From assembly GCF_023544445.1 (NCBI RefSeq), contig NZ_JALPVJ010000011.1, forward strand, positions 124,001 through 188,000: a DNA stretch of 64,000 nucleotides, written 5' to 3'. Below the pieces are notes generated by a model that worked only from the letters and a program-made list of their open reading frames with translations, was not told the origin of the DNA and did not search any database. Both the position numbers and the translations under genes were made by a program. This stretch comes from Actinoplanes sp. M2I2 (GTDB lineage Bacteria; Actinomycetota; Actinomycetes; Mycobacteriales; Micromonosporaceae). This document shows positions 24,155 to 32,622 of this stretch, one piece after another. Position 1 is the stretch's first letter, and each line of letters starts with the position of its first letter.

Positions 24155-25169
24155 CCGGTCACCGGCGGTGGCCGGGCAGGTGCAGGCGATGCTACGGGTG
24201 CTGGACCGCCAGCGCCCCGGTGTCATCGAGCATCTTCACGCCGACGCGCTGACCGAGTTGACCGGTTGGCCGGAGATCCAGGTCCGCCTGGTGGACGAGC
24301 AGTCCGGGGTCGGCGGTTGCTCGGTGGCGGGCAGCTACGACGACCTGATGCATCCTCCGGCGCTGTGCGTGGCCCGGTCCGCGTCGCATCGGCGGCGTCA
24401 GTTCACCGTGCTGCACGAGTTGGGCCACCATCTGCAGATCAACGACATCGGTCTGGCCACCACGTCGCTCGGCTTCGACGACGAGGCCACGGACGCCGCC
24501 TGTGACGGCTTCGCCGCCCGGGTCCTGCTTCCGGACGACTTGGTGGCTGGCTGCTTCGCCGGCGGGACACCGTCAGCTGGTGACATCGTGCGGCTGTATG
24601 AGGCGTCCACCGCGTCGCGAGCCGCGTGCGTGGTCCGGGCGGCGGAACATCTGCTCAGCTCAGGCGCGGTGGTGCTGTACGACGCGGCAGGGGTCGTCTC
24701 GTTCGCGGCCGGTCACGGCGTCTATCCGCCGGCGCGGGGCAGTGACCAGTCCCGCACGGCGCTGGTCGCCGCGGCTCTGCAGGATCCAGGCCGGGCTGAC
24801 GGTCTGGCGGTGACCGTCGACGCCACCACGATCCGGTACCGCACCCACGACAGCGGCCCGCTGTACGGGCAGGCCGCCTGGTGCGACGGCTATCTCGTCG
24901 CCGTGCTGGTCGAGCATCACGCCCCATGGACGATGTTCTCTCCGAACCGAGGGCCGGCCGCGCCGCGGGTGCCGAGATCGGCCGACTGCGGGGTCTGCGA
25001 CGAGACGTTCCCGGTCGTCGACGTGTGCCCGACCTGCGGTGAGCCGCGCTGCCCGTCCGGGCACTGCCAGTGCATTCACGACCGGGAGCGCCGATGCGAC
25101 CGGTGCTTCCTCAAGTGGGCGCCCGGGCGATTCCCCGGCGGCGGCACGACCTGCGTCGACTGCCGCTGA
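24144..25169 (+). CDS. ImmA/IrrE-family metalloprotease with C-terminal cysteine-rich domain
   Basis: A 341-residue protein from the GTG at 24144. The zinc-protease motif is FTVLHELGHHLQIN (His91, Glu92, His95), followed by the family's downstream helix FDDEATDAACDGFAARVLLP carrying the third ligand. After about 150 residues of alpha/beta structure, the last 60 residues contain five closely spaced cysteine pairs: CGVC, CPTC, CPSGHCQC, CDRC and CVDC, suggesting two or three zinc ribbons. That extension is not part of the basic ImmA/IrrE fold and could sense DNA, redox or a protein partner. It is expected to cleave the HTH protein encoded just upstream and derepress the operon (inference). Confidence 0.8.
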   Translation: MGRDRSPAVAGQVQAMLRVLDRQRPGVIEHLHADALTELTGWPEIQVRLVDEQSGVGGCSVAGSYDDLMHPPALCVARSASHRRRQFTVLHELGHHLQINDIGLATTSLGFDDEATDAACDGFAARVLLPDDLVAGCFAGGTPSAGDIVRLYEASTASRAACVVRAAEHLLSSGAVVLYDAAGVVSFAAGHGVYPPARGSDQSRTALVAAALQDPGRADGLAVTVDATTIRYRTHDSGPLYGQAAWCDGYLVAVLVEHHAPWTMFSPNRGPAAPRVPRSADCGVCDETFPVVDVCPTCGEPRCPSGHCQCIHDRERRCDRCFLKWAPGRFPGGGTTCVDCR

Positions 25170-25300
25170 CGTACCCGGCAGCGGGTTTGTGGACGATCTC
25201 CGCGATGCGTCGTCAAACAGGGGTGAGGACCACCGTGGACCTCCGGCACCCGCCGGGCGCCGCACCACCGCACTGTCCAGCGCGGAGAACGGGAACACCT

Positions 25301-26299
25301 ATGTCACTGCAAGAGCAACTCGACGAGGGCCGCCGCAACCTTGAGGTCACGCTCGAAGAGCTGCACGAAGCCCGCCGCCGGCGCACCCTGCTGATCAATG
25401 CGTTGCTGAAGAAGTTCCCGGGGGCCCGGGCGTTCATCAACGGATCTGTCGCCCACGGGGACGCGAACACTCCGCTCACCGATGTCGACTGCGGCGTCGT
25501 CGTGCAGGAAGAGGGATACGGACCGGACGGCGATGGTCCGCTGGCGTTGATGGAATCAGCCCGAGAGGCGATCAAGGCCGACCTCGGCGACGAGTTCCCC
25601 AACCTGGTGGTCACCATCAAGGGGCAGAAACGCGCGGTGCTCGTCCGGTTCGGCGCGCCGGTGACGCCCGGGCAGATCGACTTCACCGCGGACGTCATCC
25701 TCGCACTGGACCACCCCAGCGGCACCGGCCTGCTGATCCCGAACACCCGTACCGACGCAGGCTGGGACCGGGCCCACCCGGAACGCCACACCGAACTGGT
25801 GCTGGCGGCCAGCGACGCCACCGACAACGTCTTCGCCCGCACGGTCCGGCTGCTCAAGCACTGGCGGCAGCACCACGGCAACCCGCTGTGCTCGTGGAAC
25901 ATCAAGGCGCTGGCGCTCGGCTGTATCGCCGACAAGCCGCGCACCCTCCTGGATGCCTTGTACGTGTTCTTCGAGTACGCGGCGGACGAGATCGACGCCG
26001 GGCTCACCGATGATCCGGCCGGTGTCGCCGGCACCATCAAACTGCCGAAGGGAATGACCCGCGAGGGGGCCGCCCAGCGGCTGCGGGAAGCCCGGGACAA
26101 GGTCGCGGAAGCCATCGGGCACGAGGAAGCCGGTCGGCCGGCACTGGCGCAGCACGCACTGCACTCGGTGCTGCCGGGCGTGATCGCCGACAGCACCGAG
26201 GACGCGCAGATGGTGGAGCAGGCCGGTGTTGTCCTCGGACCGGCCAGCGCCACGTTGGTCGCCGCCCGTACGCCGGTGCGGGCGTGGGCGTCACGGTGA
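25301..26299 (+). CDS. CD-NTase-like nucleotidyltransferase (CBASS synthase)
   Basis: A 332-residue protein from the ATG at 25301. The nucleotidyltransferase core is clear: Gly48-Ser49 in FINGSVAHGDANT, Asp61 and Asp63 in LTDVDCGVVV, and a third acidic residue Asp127 in GQIDFTADVILA. A helical domain follows (TVRLLKHWRQHHGNPLCSWN onward), as in cGAS/DncV-like enzymes. CD-NTases make cyclic di- or trinucleotides when phage infection is sensed, and the product activates an effector. The overlapping E2-like gene and the membrane-protein gene immediately downstream support a CBASS assignment. The nucleotide product cannot be predicted by eye. Confidence 0.8.
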   Translation: MSLQEQLDEGRRNLEVTLEELHEARRRRTLLINALLKKFPGARAFINGSVAHGDANTPLTDVDCGVVVQEEGYGPDGDGPLALMESAREAIKADLGDEFPNLVVTIKGQKRAVLVRFGAPVTPGQIDFTADVILALDHPSGTGLLIPNTRTDAGWDRAHPERHTELVLAASDATDNVFARTVRLLKHWRQHHGNPLCSWNIKALALGCIADKPRTLLDALYVFFEYAADEIDAGLTDDPAGVAGTIKLPKGMTREGAAQRLREARDKVAEAIGHEEAGRPALAQHALHSVLPGVIADSTEDAQMVEQAGVVLGPASATLVAARTPVRAWASR

Positions 26300-26817
26300 C
26301 CGGCTGGTACGCGACCGATGCCGCCTGGTGGGCTCCGCTGGAACGCGACGCGCGTCGCCGGCTGGGGCCCGCCCTGCGGCACCGGTACGGCCCAGCCAGG
26401 CTGCGGCACCGCGAGGACACCCAGACGTTGAGCTACTTCGTCGACGGCCTCGACGTGGTGGGCGACCGCGATCCGGTGGACGTCGAGATCCAGTTCTACG
26501 CCGAGCCGCCCTACGACACCTACGGGCTGGCACCCAGCGAGTATCCGCGGGTGTTCGCCAAGCCGGGCGCGAGTTCCAAGCACCGCCAGCCGGACGGCAG
26601 CCTGTGCCTGTGGACGCCGTGGGATCCACCGGATCGGCGCTGGACCGCCGACAAAGGGCTGCTGGAGCTCATCGAACTGACCCGCCAGCACCTTTTCCTG
26701 GAAAACTACTGGCGGCGCTTCAAGGTCTGGCTGGTCCAGGACAGCCCACACGGGCTGCCGCAACCCGCCGCGTCACGGGGAAGGACGGTGCACGGTGCTC
26801 GTCAGCGCAGCCGCTGA
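26296..26817 (+). CDS. Prokaryotic E2-like protein (short type II CBASS Cap2-type)
   Basis: A 173-residue protein; GTG 26296 overlaps the CD-NTase stop, with GTG 26284 as alternative. The segment VDVEIQFYAEPPYDTYGLAP followed by KHRQPDGSLCLWTPWDPPDR is the pattern of bacterial ubiquitin-conjugating (E2-like) domains, with Cys104 as the predicted catalytic cysteine and His96 nearby. No E1 or JAB protease gene is present, so this would be the short type II CBASS form in which an E2 alone modifies or primes the CD-NTase. Co-translation with the synthase gene fits that role. The assignment rests on motif recognition only. Confidence 0.75.
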   Translation: MTGWYATDAAWWAPLERDARRRLGPALRHRYGPARLRHREDTQTLSYFVDGLDVVGDRDPVDVEIQFYAEPPYDTYGLAPSEYPRVFAKPGASSKHRQPDGSLCLWTPWDPPDRRWTADKGLLELIELTRQHLFLENYWRRFKVWLVQDSPHGLPQPAASRGRTVHGARQRSR

Positions 26818-27415
26818 TCCGGGCTGGACGGCAGCGCAGACCGCTACCATCCTGGTCCCGCTGATCGCGTTGATCGGCCTCGTCATCGCGGCGGCCGTCA
26901 CCTACTGGTTCAACCAGCGCGCGGCGCGGCGGGAGCGGCGTGCCGCTGCGTTCGCAGCCGCGATCGGGGTCGTTGAACGGTACGCCGAACTGCCGTACCG
27001 GGTACGTCGACGCCGCGACGACGACGAGGCACGGCACAAGCTCACCGAAGAGATCAGTGAGATCCAGTCCGAACTCGCCAATCACCAAGCACTGCTGGAA
27101 ATCGAGTGCCCCAGGGTGGCCGAGAAGTATGCCGCGCTGGTCCGGGCCGCCAAGATCCAAGCCGGTGGGCAGATGAAGGAGGCATGGCGACAACCGGCTC
27201 TGCAGGGCGATGACGCGATGAATCTTGAGGTCCGCTACCCGCGCGAAAAGATCGACACGGCCCGCAACGGGTGCATCAACGCGATGCGGCTCGCCCTGCC
27301 CGGGAACCGGCGCAGGAACACGCCGTTGCTTCCCACCGCGAACAGCGATCCGATCCGTCCGGCCGTACCCCCGCAACAGAGCGATCAGATTGGTCCGGCC
27401 ACCCCGCCGCGGTAG
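26795..27415 (+). CDS. Single-pass membrane protein, candidate CBASS effector
   Basis: A 206-residue protein from the GTG at 26795, overlapping the E2 gene by 23 bp. One strong membrane segment lies at about residues 17-40 (ATILVPLIALIGLVIAAAVT). It is followed by a basic stretch and about 120 residues of helical, probably coiled-coil sequence (DEARHKLTEEISEIQSELAN), and a disordered tail. No SAVED, CARF or enzymatic domain is seen. As the last gene of the operon it occupies the effector position. Membrane disruption upon nucleotide binding is the usual logic for membrane CBASS effectors, but no ligand-binding domain is recognisable here, so the role is inferred from position. Confidence 0.6.
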   Translation: MLVSAAADPGWTAAQTATILVPLIALIGLVIAAAVTYWFNQRAARRERRAAAFAAAIGVVERYAELPYRVRRRRDDDEARHKLTEEISEIQSELANHQALLEIECPRVAEKYAALVRAAKIQAGGQMKEAWRQPALQGDDAMNLEVRYPREKIDTARNGCINAMRLALPGNRRRNTPLLPTANSDPIRPAVPPQQSDQIGPATPPR

Positions 27416-27546
27416 GCCGCAACCATGGCCAGGACGTTCGCCCGCTCGCCGGTGATCGCAGCAGGGGCTTGCACCTACCTTCGGGCAGCATCTGGAACAC
27501 CTGGCTCGCCCGCATCCCTCCGGAAGCGGGCCAGGTTCGTCCTGCT

Positions 27547-28188
27547 TCAGTTGCTGATCGCCGGGGCGGCGTTGTGGTAGCGGTTGTCGGTGAGCTGGGC
27601 GGCGGTGAAGGCGGCGATGTCGGCGCGGGTGACGCCGAAGCCGATCTTGTCGGTGCCGAAGAAGCCGTGGCGCATGACGCCCTTGGCGGGGCCGTCCTTG
27701 GGGGCGATGAACCGGACGATGGTCCAGTCGATGCCGCTGTTCATGATGAGGTCGGACATGCCGAGCAGTTCCTGGTAGGCCCGCGGCAGCATGGTGCGGC
27801 CCATGAACCCGACGAACTTCTGCTGCAGGGTGCCCTTGTCGCGCTTGTCGGTGACGCTGGGCGTGCCGTTGCCGATGAAGCGCTTGACGCCGTGCCGGTG
27901 CATGGCCTCGATGATCAGCTTGGTGCCGTCGACCAAGGGCAGGCCGGTGGCCTTCTTGTCCATGCTGGGGCCCAGGGCGGAGATCACCGCGTCGGCGCCG
28001 GCCACCGCGGTGTCGATGGCGCCCGCGTCGGTGATCTCGCCGACGACCACGCGGACGTCGGCGGGCCACGACGCGGGGACCTTGGCGGCGTTGCGGGCGT
28101 AGGCGGTGACCGTGTGCCGGGAGGTGAGCAGTTCGGCGACGACGATCTGGCCGATGGCACCGGTGGCGCCGAAGACGGTGACGTTCAT
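27547..28188 (-). CDS. NAD(P)-dependent oxidoreductase/epimerase (atypical SDR)
   Basis: A 213-residue protein from the ATG at 28188. The N-terminus MNVTVFGATGAIGQIVVAEL is the Rossmann dinucleotide motif (GATGAIG) of NmrA/BVR-B-like atypical SDRs. VISALGPSMDKKATGLPLVD, AMHRHGVKRFIGNGTPSVT and MNSGIDWTIVRFIAPKDGPA follow the family pattern. It probably reduces a small electrophile or flavin-like substrate, or acts as a redox sensor. It is divergent from a TetR gene; two copies of the AAGTGGA-N8-TCCACTT operator lie between them. A close paralogue is encoded at 33153-33794. Confidence 0.85.
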   Translation of the reverse strand: MNVTVFGATGAIGQIVVAELLTSRHTVTAYARNAAKVPASWPADVRVVVGEITDAGAIDTAVAGADAVISALGPSMDKKATGLPLVDGTKLIIEAMHRHGVKRFIGNGTPSVTDKRDKGTLQQKFVGFMGRTMLPRAYQELLGMSDLIMNSGIDWTIVRFIAPKDGPAKGVMRHGFFGTDKIGFGVTRADIAAFTAAQLTDNRYHNAAPAISN

Positions 28189-28254
28189 GGGGTCAGTCCT
28201 TGTGTGTCGAGGGGTAGGGGAGGTCTGTTGACTTCGGGCGAACCGTTCATCCGA

Positions 28255-28324
28255 CGGCAAGTGGAGCTTGCGCTCCACTTGCCGTCATCATGGTAGCGCA
28301 TAAGTGGAGTAGTGCTTCCACTTA
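28255..28324. promoter_or_regulatory. Two TetR-type operators (AAGTGGA-N8-TCCACTT)
   Basis: Perfect copies lie at 28259-28280 (inside a longer 13+13-bp palindrome, 28255-28284) and at 28302-28323. They sit between the divergent oxidoreductase at 28188 and the TetR gene at 28398, so both promoters can be repressed. The same motif recurs upstream of other genes of this island. Confidence 0.8.
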
Positions 28325-28397
28325 ACGTATGCTGTCGGATGGATCACGTCACACCGCCGTGGAGTGGCTCTTCCGCTTGCGCCGTTAAGCTGCTGGG

Positions 28398-29078
28398 ATG
28401 CCCCGAACGAAGACCGCCGCGGACGGCGACCGCGACTTGCGGGTCGACGCCGAACGCAACCGCAACCTGGTCTTGGCCGCGGCCCGCGACGTCTTCGCCG
28501 AGCAGGGGCTGCAGGCGCCGATGGCCGCCGTGGCCCGCCGCGCCGGCGTCGGTATCGCCACCTTGTTCCGCCGCTTCCCGACCAAGGACGACCTGGTCAC
28601 GGCGGTGTTCGCCGACAAGATGCGCATGTACACGCAGATCATCGACGAGGCTCTGGACGACCCGGACCCGTGGCACGGCTTCCGGACCTGCGTCGAGCGG
28701 GTCTGCGCGATGCAGGCCGCCGACCGTGGCTTCACCGACGTGCTCACCGTCGCCTTCCCGTCGGCGACTGCGTTCGAGGCGGAGCGCGACCGTGCGGTGG
28801 CCCGGCTGTCCGAGCTGATCGACAAGGCCAAGGCCACCGGGCGGTTGCGGGCAGACTTCGTCCACCAGGACATGATCATGGTGTTGATGGCGAACAGCGG
28901 GGTCCTCGCCGCGACCACCGAGGCCGCCCAGGACACCTGGCGGCGCCTGGTCGCGTACCTGATCCAGGCCTTCGCCGCCGAGGCCGCCAGCCCGCTGCCC
29001 GATCCGGCCACCCCGGACGAGGTGACGTTGGCGCTGTTGCGCCGCAACGCGGCGGCGGGCGACGGTCCGTCCGAGTGA
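28398..29078 (+). CDS. TetR family transcriptional regulator
   Basis: A 226-residue regulator. The N-terminal helix-turn-helix is RNLVLAAARDVFAEQGLQAP, then MAAVARRAGVGIATLFRRFP; the rest is an all-helical ligand-binding domain with MRMYTQIIDEALDDPDPWHG and DFVHQDMIMVLMANSGVLAA. It is clearly paralogous to the TetR at 31146-31913 throughout its length. The shared palindromes at both promoters suggest that the two regulators bind the same or overlapping sites. The inducer is unknown; the surrounding quinone/flavin oxidoreductases suggest an electrophile or aromatic compound. Confidence 0.92.
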   Translation: MPRTKTAADGDRDLRVDAERNRNLVLAAARDVFAEQGLQAPMAAVARRAGVGIATLFRRFPTKDDLVTAVFADKMRMYTQIIDEALDDPDPWHGFRTCVERVCAMQAADRGFTDVLTVAFPSATAFEAERDRAVARLSELIDKAKATGRLRADFVHQDMIMVLMANSGVLAATTEAAQDTWRRLVAYLIQAFAAEAASPLPDPATPDEVTLALLRRNAAAGDGPSE

Positions 29079-29138
29079 GCGGCGACGCGGGACGGGCCTC
29101 GACCACGAGCTCATCCCGCGTCGGCATAGTTGCCCGGG

Positions 29139-29987
29139 TCAGCCCTGCCGCAGGCCCTCGACCAGGGACATGGTGGGGTGGCCGGTCAGGCGGGACAGGT
29201 CGTCGCCGGTGTACGCCATGATGCCCGCGCCCATGCTGGCGTCGAGGGCGACCAGGAACCCGGCGGTGCCCTCGTCCAGGCCGGCGCCGGTCAGCATCGC
29301 GTGGTACTGCTTGGCGGGAACCGCCTGATAGGTGACCGGCTTGCCGAGCACCTCACTCATGGCCGCGGCGAGCTCGGCATAGGTGTAGTCGCGGTCGCCG
29401 CTGAGGTCGTAGGTGCGGTTGTCGTGATCGTCGCCGGTGACGGCGGCGGCCAGGGCCTCGGCGAAGTCCTGCCGCCCGGCCGGGGCGACGCGCCCGTCAC
29501 CGACGGCGGCGGCGAAGACCCCGGTCTGCGCCGCGCCCTGCATGGCCTGGATGTAGTTCTCGATGTACCAGCCGTTGCGCAGGATCGTGTAGGTGATCCC
29601 GGAGGCTTCGATGGCGTCCTCGGTGGCCTTGTGGTCGGCGCCGAGCAGGAAGGTCGGGTCGTCGACGCGCAGCCCGCTGGTGTAGTAGAGGTGTCCCACG
29701 CCGGCGGCCTTGGCGGCGTCGATGACGTGTCGGTGCTGCTGCAGGCGGGTGGGTTCGCCGCCGGAGATGAGCACTACCCGGTCGTGACCGGTGACAGCCG
29801 CACGCACCTGCTCGGCGTCGCCGAGCTCCACCTGCACGGTGCGGTAGCCCTCGGCGGCCAAGCCGTCGAGGACCTCCTGCTTGCGGCCGGCCGCGGTGAT
29901 GTCGGCGGCGGCGGTGCCACGCTTCTGCAGTTCTGGCAGCAGCAGGCGGCCGAGCTTGCCGGTAGCACCGAAGACGAGGACAGACAT
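29139..29987 (-). CDS. NmrA-like NAD(P)H-binding protein (QorB-type quinone oxidoreductase)
   Basis: A 282-residue protein starting SVLVFGATGKLGRLLLPELQ, with the Rossmann motif GATGKLG. HRHVIDAAKAAGVGHLYYTS and ITYTILRNGWYIENYIQAMQ are hallmarks of the NmrA/QorB branch of atypical SDRs, which reduce quinones with NADPH or act as redox-responsive regulators. Length and order agree with E. coli QorB-type proteins. It lies downstream of the zinc-free quinone oxidoreductase gene on the same strand (137-bp gap). No copy of the island operator is seen directly upstream. Confidence 0.85.
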   Translation of the reverse strand: MSVLVFGATGKLGRLLLPELQKRGTAAADITAAGRKQEVLDGLAAEGYRTVQVELGDAEQVRAAVTGHDRVVLISGGEPTRLQQHRHVIDAAKAAGVGHLYYTSGLRVDDPTFLLGADHKATEDAIEASGITYTILRNGWYIENYIQAMQGAAQTGVFAAAVGDGRVAPAGRQDFAEALAAAVTGDDHDNRTYDLSGDRDYTYAELAAAMSEVLGKPVTYQAVPAKQYHAMLTGAGLDEGTAGFLVALDASMGAGIMAYTGDDLSRLTGHPTMSLVEGLRQG

Positions 29988-30124
29988 GTTTGATTCTCCT
30001 GTTTTCGTACGGCTGGAAGTGCGGTGTCAGGGAGCCGGACATCGAACGCCGTCCGGTTGACGGTGGGCGCCGCGCCCGCCGGGCGTCGAGGGCCGGGCGG
30101 GCGTGCAGCGCCAGCGAGCGGGGG

Positions 30125-31045
30125 TCAGGAGACCGTGATACCGATCTTGCCGAGGGTGCCGCCGGCGAAGTCACCGAACGCGGCGGGGACCTCGGTCAAG
30201 GTGTAGGTCTTGCCGACCGGCACGGTGAGGCGGCCGGCGGCGAGGTCACCGGCGAGACGGTCCAGGGTGGCCTCGGCCGGGTTGGCGTACACGAACGTGG
30301 CCGCCGGGTGCTGGTCGGCGCCGAAGCCCATGGTGCTCGCGACGCGGCCCTTCTCGGTCAGCAGGTGCACCAGGGCGGCGGCGTCACCGGCGAGGTGCAC
30401 GATGACATCGACGCCGTCGGGGCTGGCCGCACGCACCTGGGCGGGCACGTCGCCGGTGTGGTCGACGACCTGGTGGGCGCCGAGGCCGCGCACGAAGTCC
30501 TCCTCCGCACCGGGCTTGGCGGTGGCGATCACCGTCGCGCCGGCGGCCACCGCGTACTGCAGGACGATTGCGCCGACACCGCCGGTGGCGCCGCTGACCA
30601 GCACGGTCTCGCCCGACTGCGGGGCGGCCGCGGTGAGCGCGTCGACGGCGGCGGTGCCGGCCAGGCCCAGCGCGCCGGCGGCGTTGATGTCGACGCCTTC
30701 GGGAAGCTTGGCCAGGCCGACGGCTTCCGGGACGGTCACGTACTCGCCGAAGCCGCCGTCGCCCAGGTAGGCCTTGGTGACCACGCCGAAGACCGTGTCG
30801 CCGGCCGCGAATCGGGTGACGCCCTCACCGACCGCCTCGACGGTGCCGGCGAAGTCCTTGCCCAGAACGACGGGGTAGCGGTGCTCCATCATGCCGACCA
30901 CGTGACCGCCGGCGACCGACAGGTCGAAGCCGTTGATCGACGACGCCTGCACCTTGACGAGGACCTCGCCGGCGGCCGGCTCGGGCTTCGCGACGTCGGT
31001 GACCTCGACCTTGGCGCCGTGCTCGCTAACGACTACTGCCTTCAT
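30125..31045 (-). CDS. Zinc-independent quinone oxidoreductase (MDR superfamily)
   Basis: A 306-residue medium-chain dehydrogenase/reductase from the ATG at 31045. MKAVVVSEHGAKVEVTDVAK and LGKDFAGTVEAVGEGVTRFA form the GroES-like domain, and the nucleotide-binding domain has VLVSGATGGVGAIVLQYAVA (GATGGVG, NADPH type). The cysteines that bind structural and catalytic zinc in alcohol dehydrogenases are absent, so it belongs with quinone/enone reductases. It is divergent from a TetR gene with two operator copies between them, so it is a likely member of the regulon. Confidence 0.88.
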   Translation of the reverse strand: MKAVVVSEHGAKVEVTDVAKPEPAAGEVLVKVQASSINGFDLSVAGGHVVGMMEHRYPVVLGKDFAGTVEAVGEGVTRFAAGDTVFGVVTKAYLGDGGFGEYVTVPEAVGLAKLPEGVDINAAGALGLAGTAAVDALTAAAPQSGETVLVSGATGGVGAIVLQYAVAAGATVIATAKPGAEEDFVRGLGAHQVVDHTGDVPAQVRAASPDGVDVIVHLAGDAAALVHLLTEKGRVASTMGFGADQHPAATFVYANPAEATLDRLAGDLAAGRLTVPVGKTYTLTEVPAAFGDFAGGTLGKIGITVS

Positions 31046-31063
31046 CTCGAATCTCCCAGCAAG

Positions 31064-31128
31064 AAGTGGAGTGTGCTTTCCAGTTGCTGCACCGAGCGTA
31101 GCAGACAAGTGGACGGGCACTTCCACTT
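31064..31128. promoter_or_regulatory. Two TetR-type operators (AAGTGGA-N8-TCCACTT)
   Basis: One copy at 31064-31085 has a single mismatch in the right arm (TCCAGTT); a perfect one lies at 31107-31128. They fill the space between the divergent quinone oxidoreductase (start 31045) and TetR gene (start 31146). Confidence 0.8.
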
Positions 31129-31145
31129 GTACGTACTCTTCAGCT

Positions 31146-31913
31146 ATGAGCTCCCCGACAGCACCCCGCGCCAGCACTTCCGGCCTGCGCGTCGATGCCG
31201 AACGCAACCGGCAGCGCATCGTCGCCGCCGCCCGCGAGGCCTTCGCCGAATCCGGACTCGACGTGCCGATGGAGGACATCGCCCGCCGCGCCGGTGTCGG
31301 TGTCGGCACGCTGTATCGCCGTTATCCCACCCGCGCCGACCTGGTCGCCGCCGCCTTCGAGGTCAAGATGCGCGCCTACGCCGACGCCGCTCGCCAGGCC
31401 CTGGCGGACCCGGACCCGTGGCACGGGTTCTGCGTCTACGTCGAGAAGATCTGCTCCATGCAGGCCGGCGACCGCGGCTTCACCACCGTGCTCACCATGA
31501 CGTTTCCCACAGCCAAGCAGTTCGAGGCCTCGCGTGACCGGGCTTTCGGCGACTTCACCACGCTGATCGAGCGTGCGAAAGCCGCCGGCCGGCTGCGTGC
31601 CGACTTCGTCACCGAGGACATGCCGATGTTCCTGATGGCCAACGCCGGCGTGCTCACCTCGATCGGGGATGCCGCCCCCGAGGCGTGGCGCCGGTTCGTC
31701 GGCTACCTGCTGCAGGCCTGCGCCGCGCAGTCCGCCCAGCCGCTGCCCGATCCGCCCGCACCGCGGCAGATGTACCGCGCCATGCTGCGCGCCACCGGCT
31801 ATCAGCGGGGAGCCAGGCGCACCGGTGCGGCAGCGGTGACGGGGCACGGTGGGGATCAGTCCGGGCCCGCAGACGCCGGCGAGCAGGCTCCGCAGACCTT
31901 CCTCGCCGGGTAG
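31146..31913 (+). CDS. TetR family transcriptional regulator
   Basis: A 255-residue regulator from the ATG at 31146, which lies 18 bp after the nearest operator. The DNA-binding domain is RQRIVAAAREAFAESGLDVP with MEDIARRAGVGVGTLYRRYP. The ligand domain parallels the TetR at 28398 (DPDPWHGFCVYVEKICSMQA; DFVTEDMPMFLMANAGVLTS). It has an extra C-terminal tail of about 35 low-complexity residues. Likely autoregulated through the adjacent palindromes and also controlling the divergent quinone oxidoreductase. Confidence 0.92.
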   Translation: MSSPTAPRASTSGLRVDAERNRQRIVAAAREAFAESGLDVPMEDIARRAGVGVGTLYRRYPTRADLVAAAFEVKMRAYADAARQALADPDPWHGFCVYVEKICSMQAGDRGFTTVLTMTFPTAKQFEASRDRAFGDFTTLIERAKAAGRLRADFVTEDMPMFLMANAGVLTSIGDAAPEAWRRFVGYLLQACAAQSAQPLPDPPAPRQMYRAMLRATGYQRGARRTGAAAVTGHGGDQSGPADAGEQAPQTFLAG

Positions 31914-31956
31914 CCCGAGTGCCGCGTCCGAGCATGCCCGGTGTGGCCTGCAGAGC

Positions 31957-32487
31957 TCAGAGGTCTGTGTCCGCCTCGCCGCCGCAGGCGCCGGGGTGAG
32001 TGGTGCGGACACGGGCGAGCAGCGAGAGCAGGGTGTCGCGTTCCCGTGCCGTGAGGTCGGCGAAGAGTTCGTCCTCGACACGGCCGATGGCGGCGTCGAG
32101 AACGGTAGCGGCAGCCGCGCCCGCTTCGGTGATCTCGACGATATGGCGGCGTCGATCGGCCGGATCCCGGCGCCGGCGTACCAGGTCGCGATCCTCCAGG
32201 GCGTTGAGGAGAGTGACCAGAACGCTGGGGTCGACACCGAGCCGGGTGCCGAGGTCACGCTGGCTGACCTGACCGTCGTCAAGGTGCATCAGAACGATGG
32301 CGTGGCGGGGAGTGACCCCGGAGGTCGTGAGTGCCTCACGGATGCGGGCGTCGGTGCTGCCGCCGTGCCGGGCCAGGAGCAGGGAGAGGCGAAACTCCGG
32401 GCCGACGGATGCGGGCGCGCCATCGGCGCCGGGGGTGTCGGCGGGAACGCTGACGGTGAGGGCACTACCGCCGGATCGTGGAGCCAT
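31957..32487 (-). CDS. MarR family transcriptional regulator
   Basis: A 176-residue regulator. After a disordered 30-residue N-terminus comes the winged helix: HAIVLMHLDDGQVSQRDLGT, then RLGVDPSVLVTLLNALEDRD and LVRRRRDPADRRRHIVEITE, the MarR wing. Dimerisation helices flank it. MarR proteins usually respond to phenolic ligands or oxidants and repress a neighbouring gene; the divergent DoxX-family gene (start 32623) is the best candidate target. The intergenic region has an imperfect ATCGTCG/CGTCGAT dyad near 32511-32530. Confidence 0.9.
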   Translation of the reverse strand: MAPRSGGSALTVSVPADTPGADGAPASVGPEFRLSLLLARHGGSTDARIREALTTSGVTPRHAIVLMHLDDGQVSQRDLGTRLGVDPSVLVTLLNALEDRDLVRRRRDPADRRRHIVEITEAGAAAATVLDAAIGRVEDELFADLTARERDTLLSLLARVRTTHPGACGGEADTDL

Positions 32488-32622
32488 GACCCGACCATAC
32501 CAAGCTGAACATCGTCGTTTGACGTCGATCGTTGAGGCACTTACATTATCGGCACCCGTACATTAATGCCGCAGTGTGGTCGCGGCAGCTCGGGCCCGTC
32601 CCGTCTTTCTCTGGAGCTCTCC

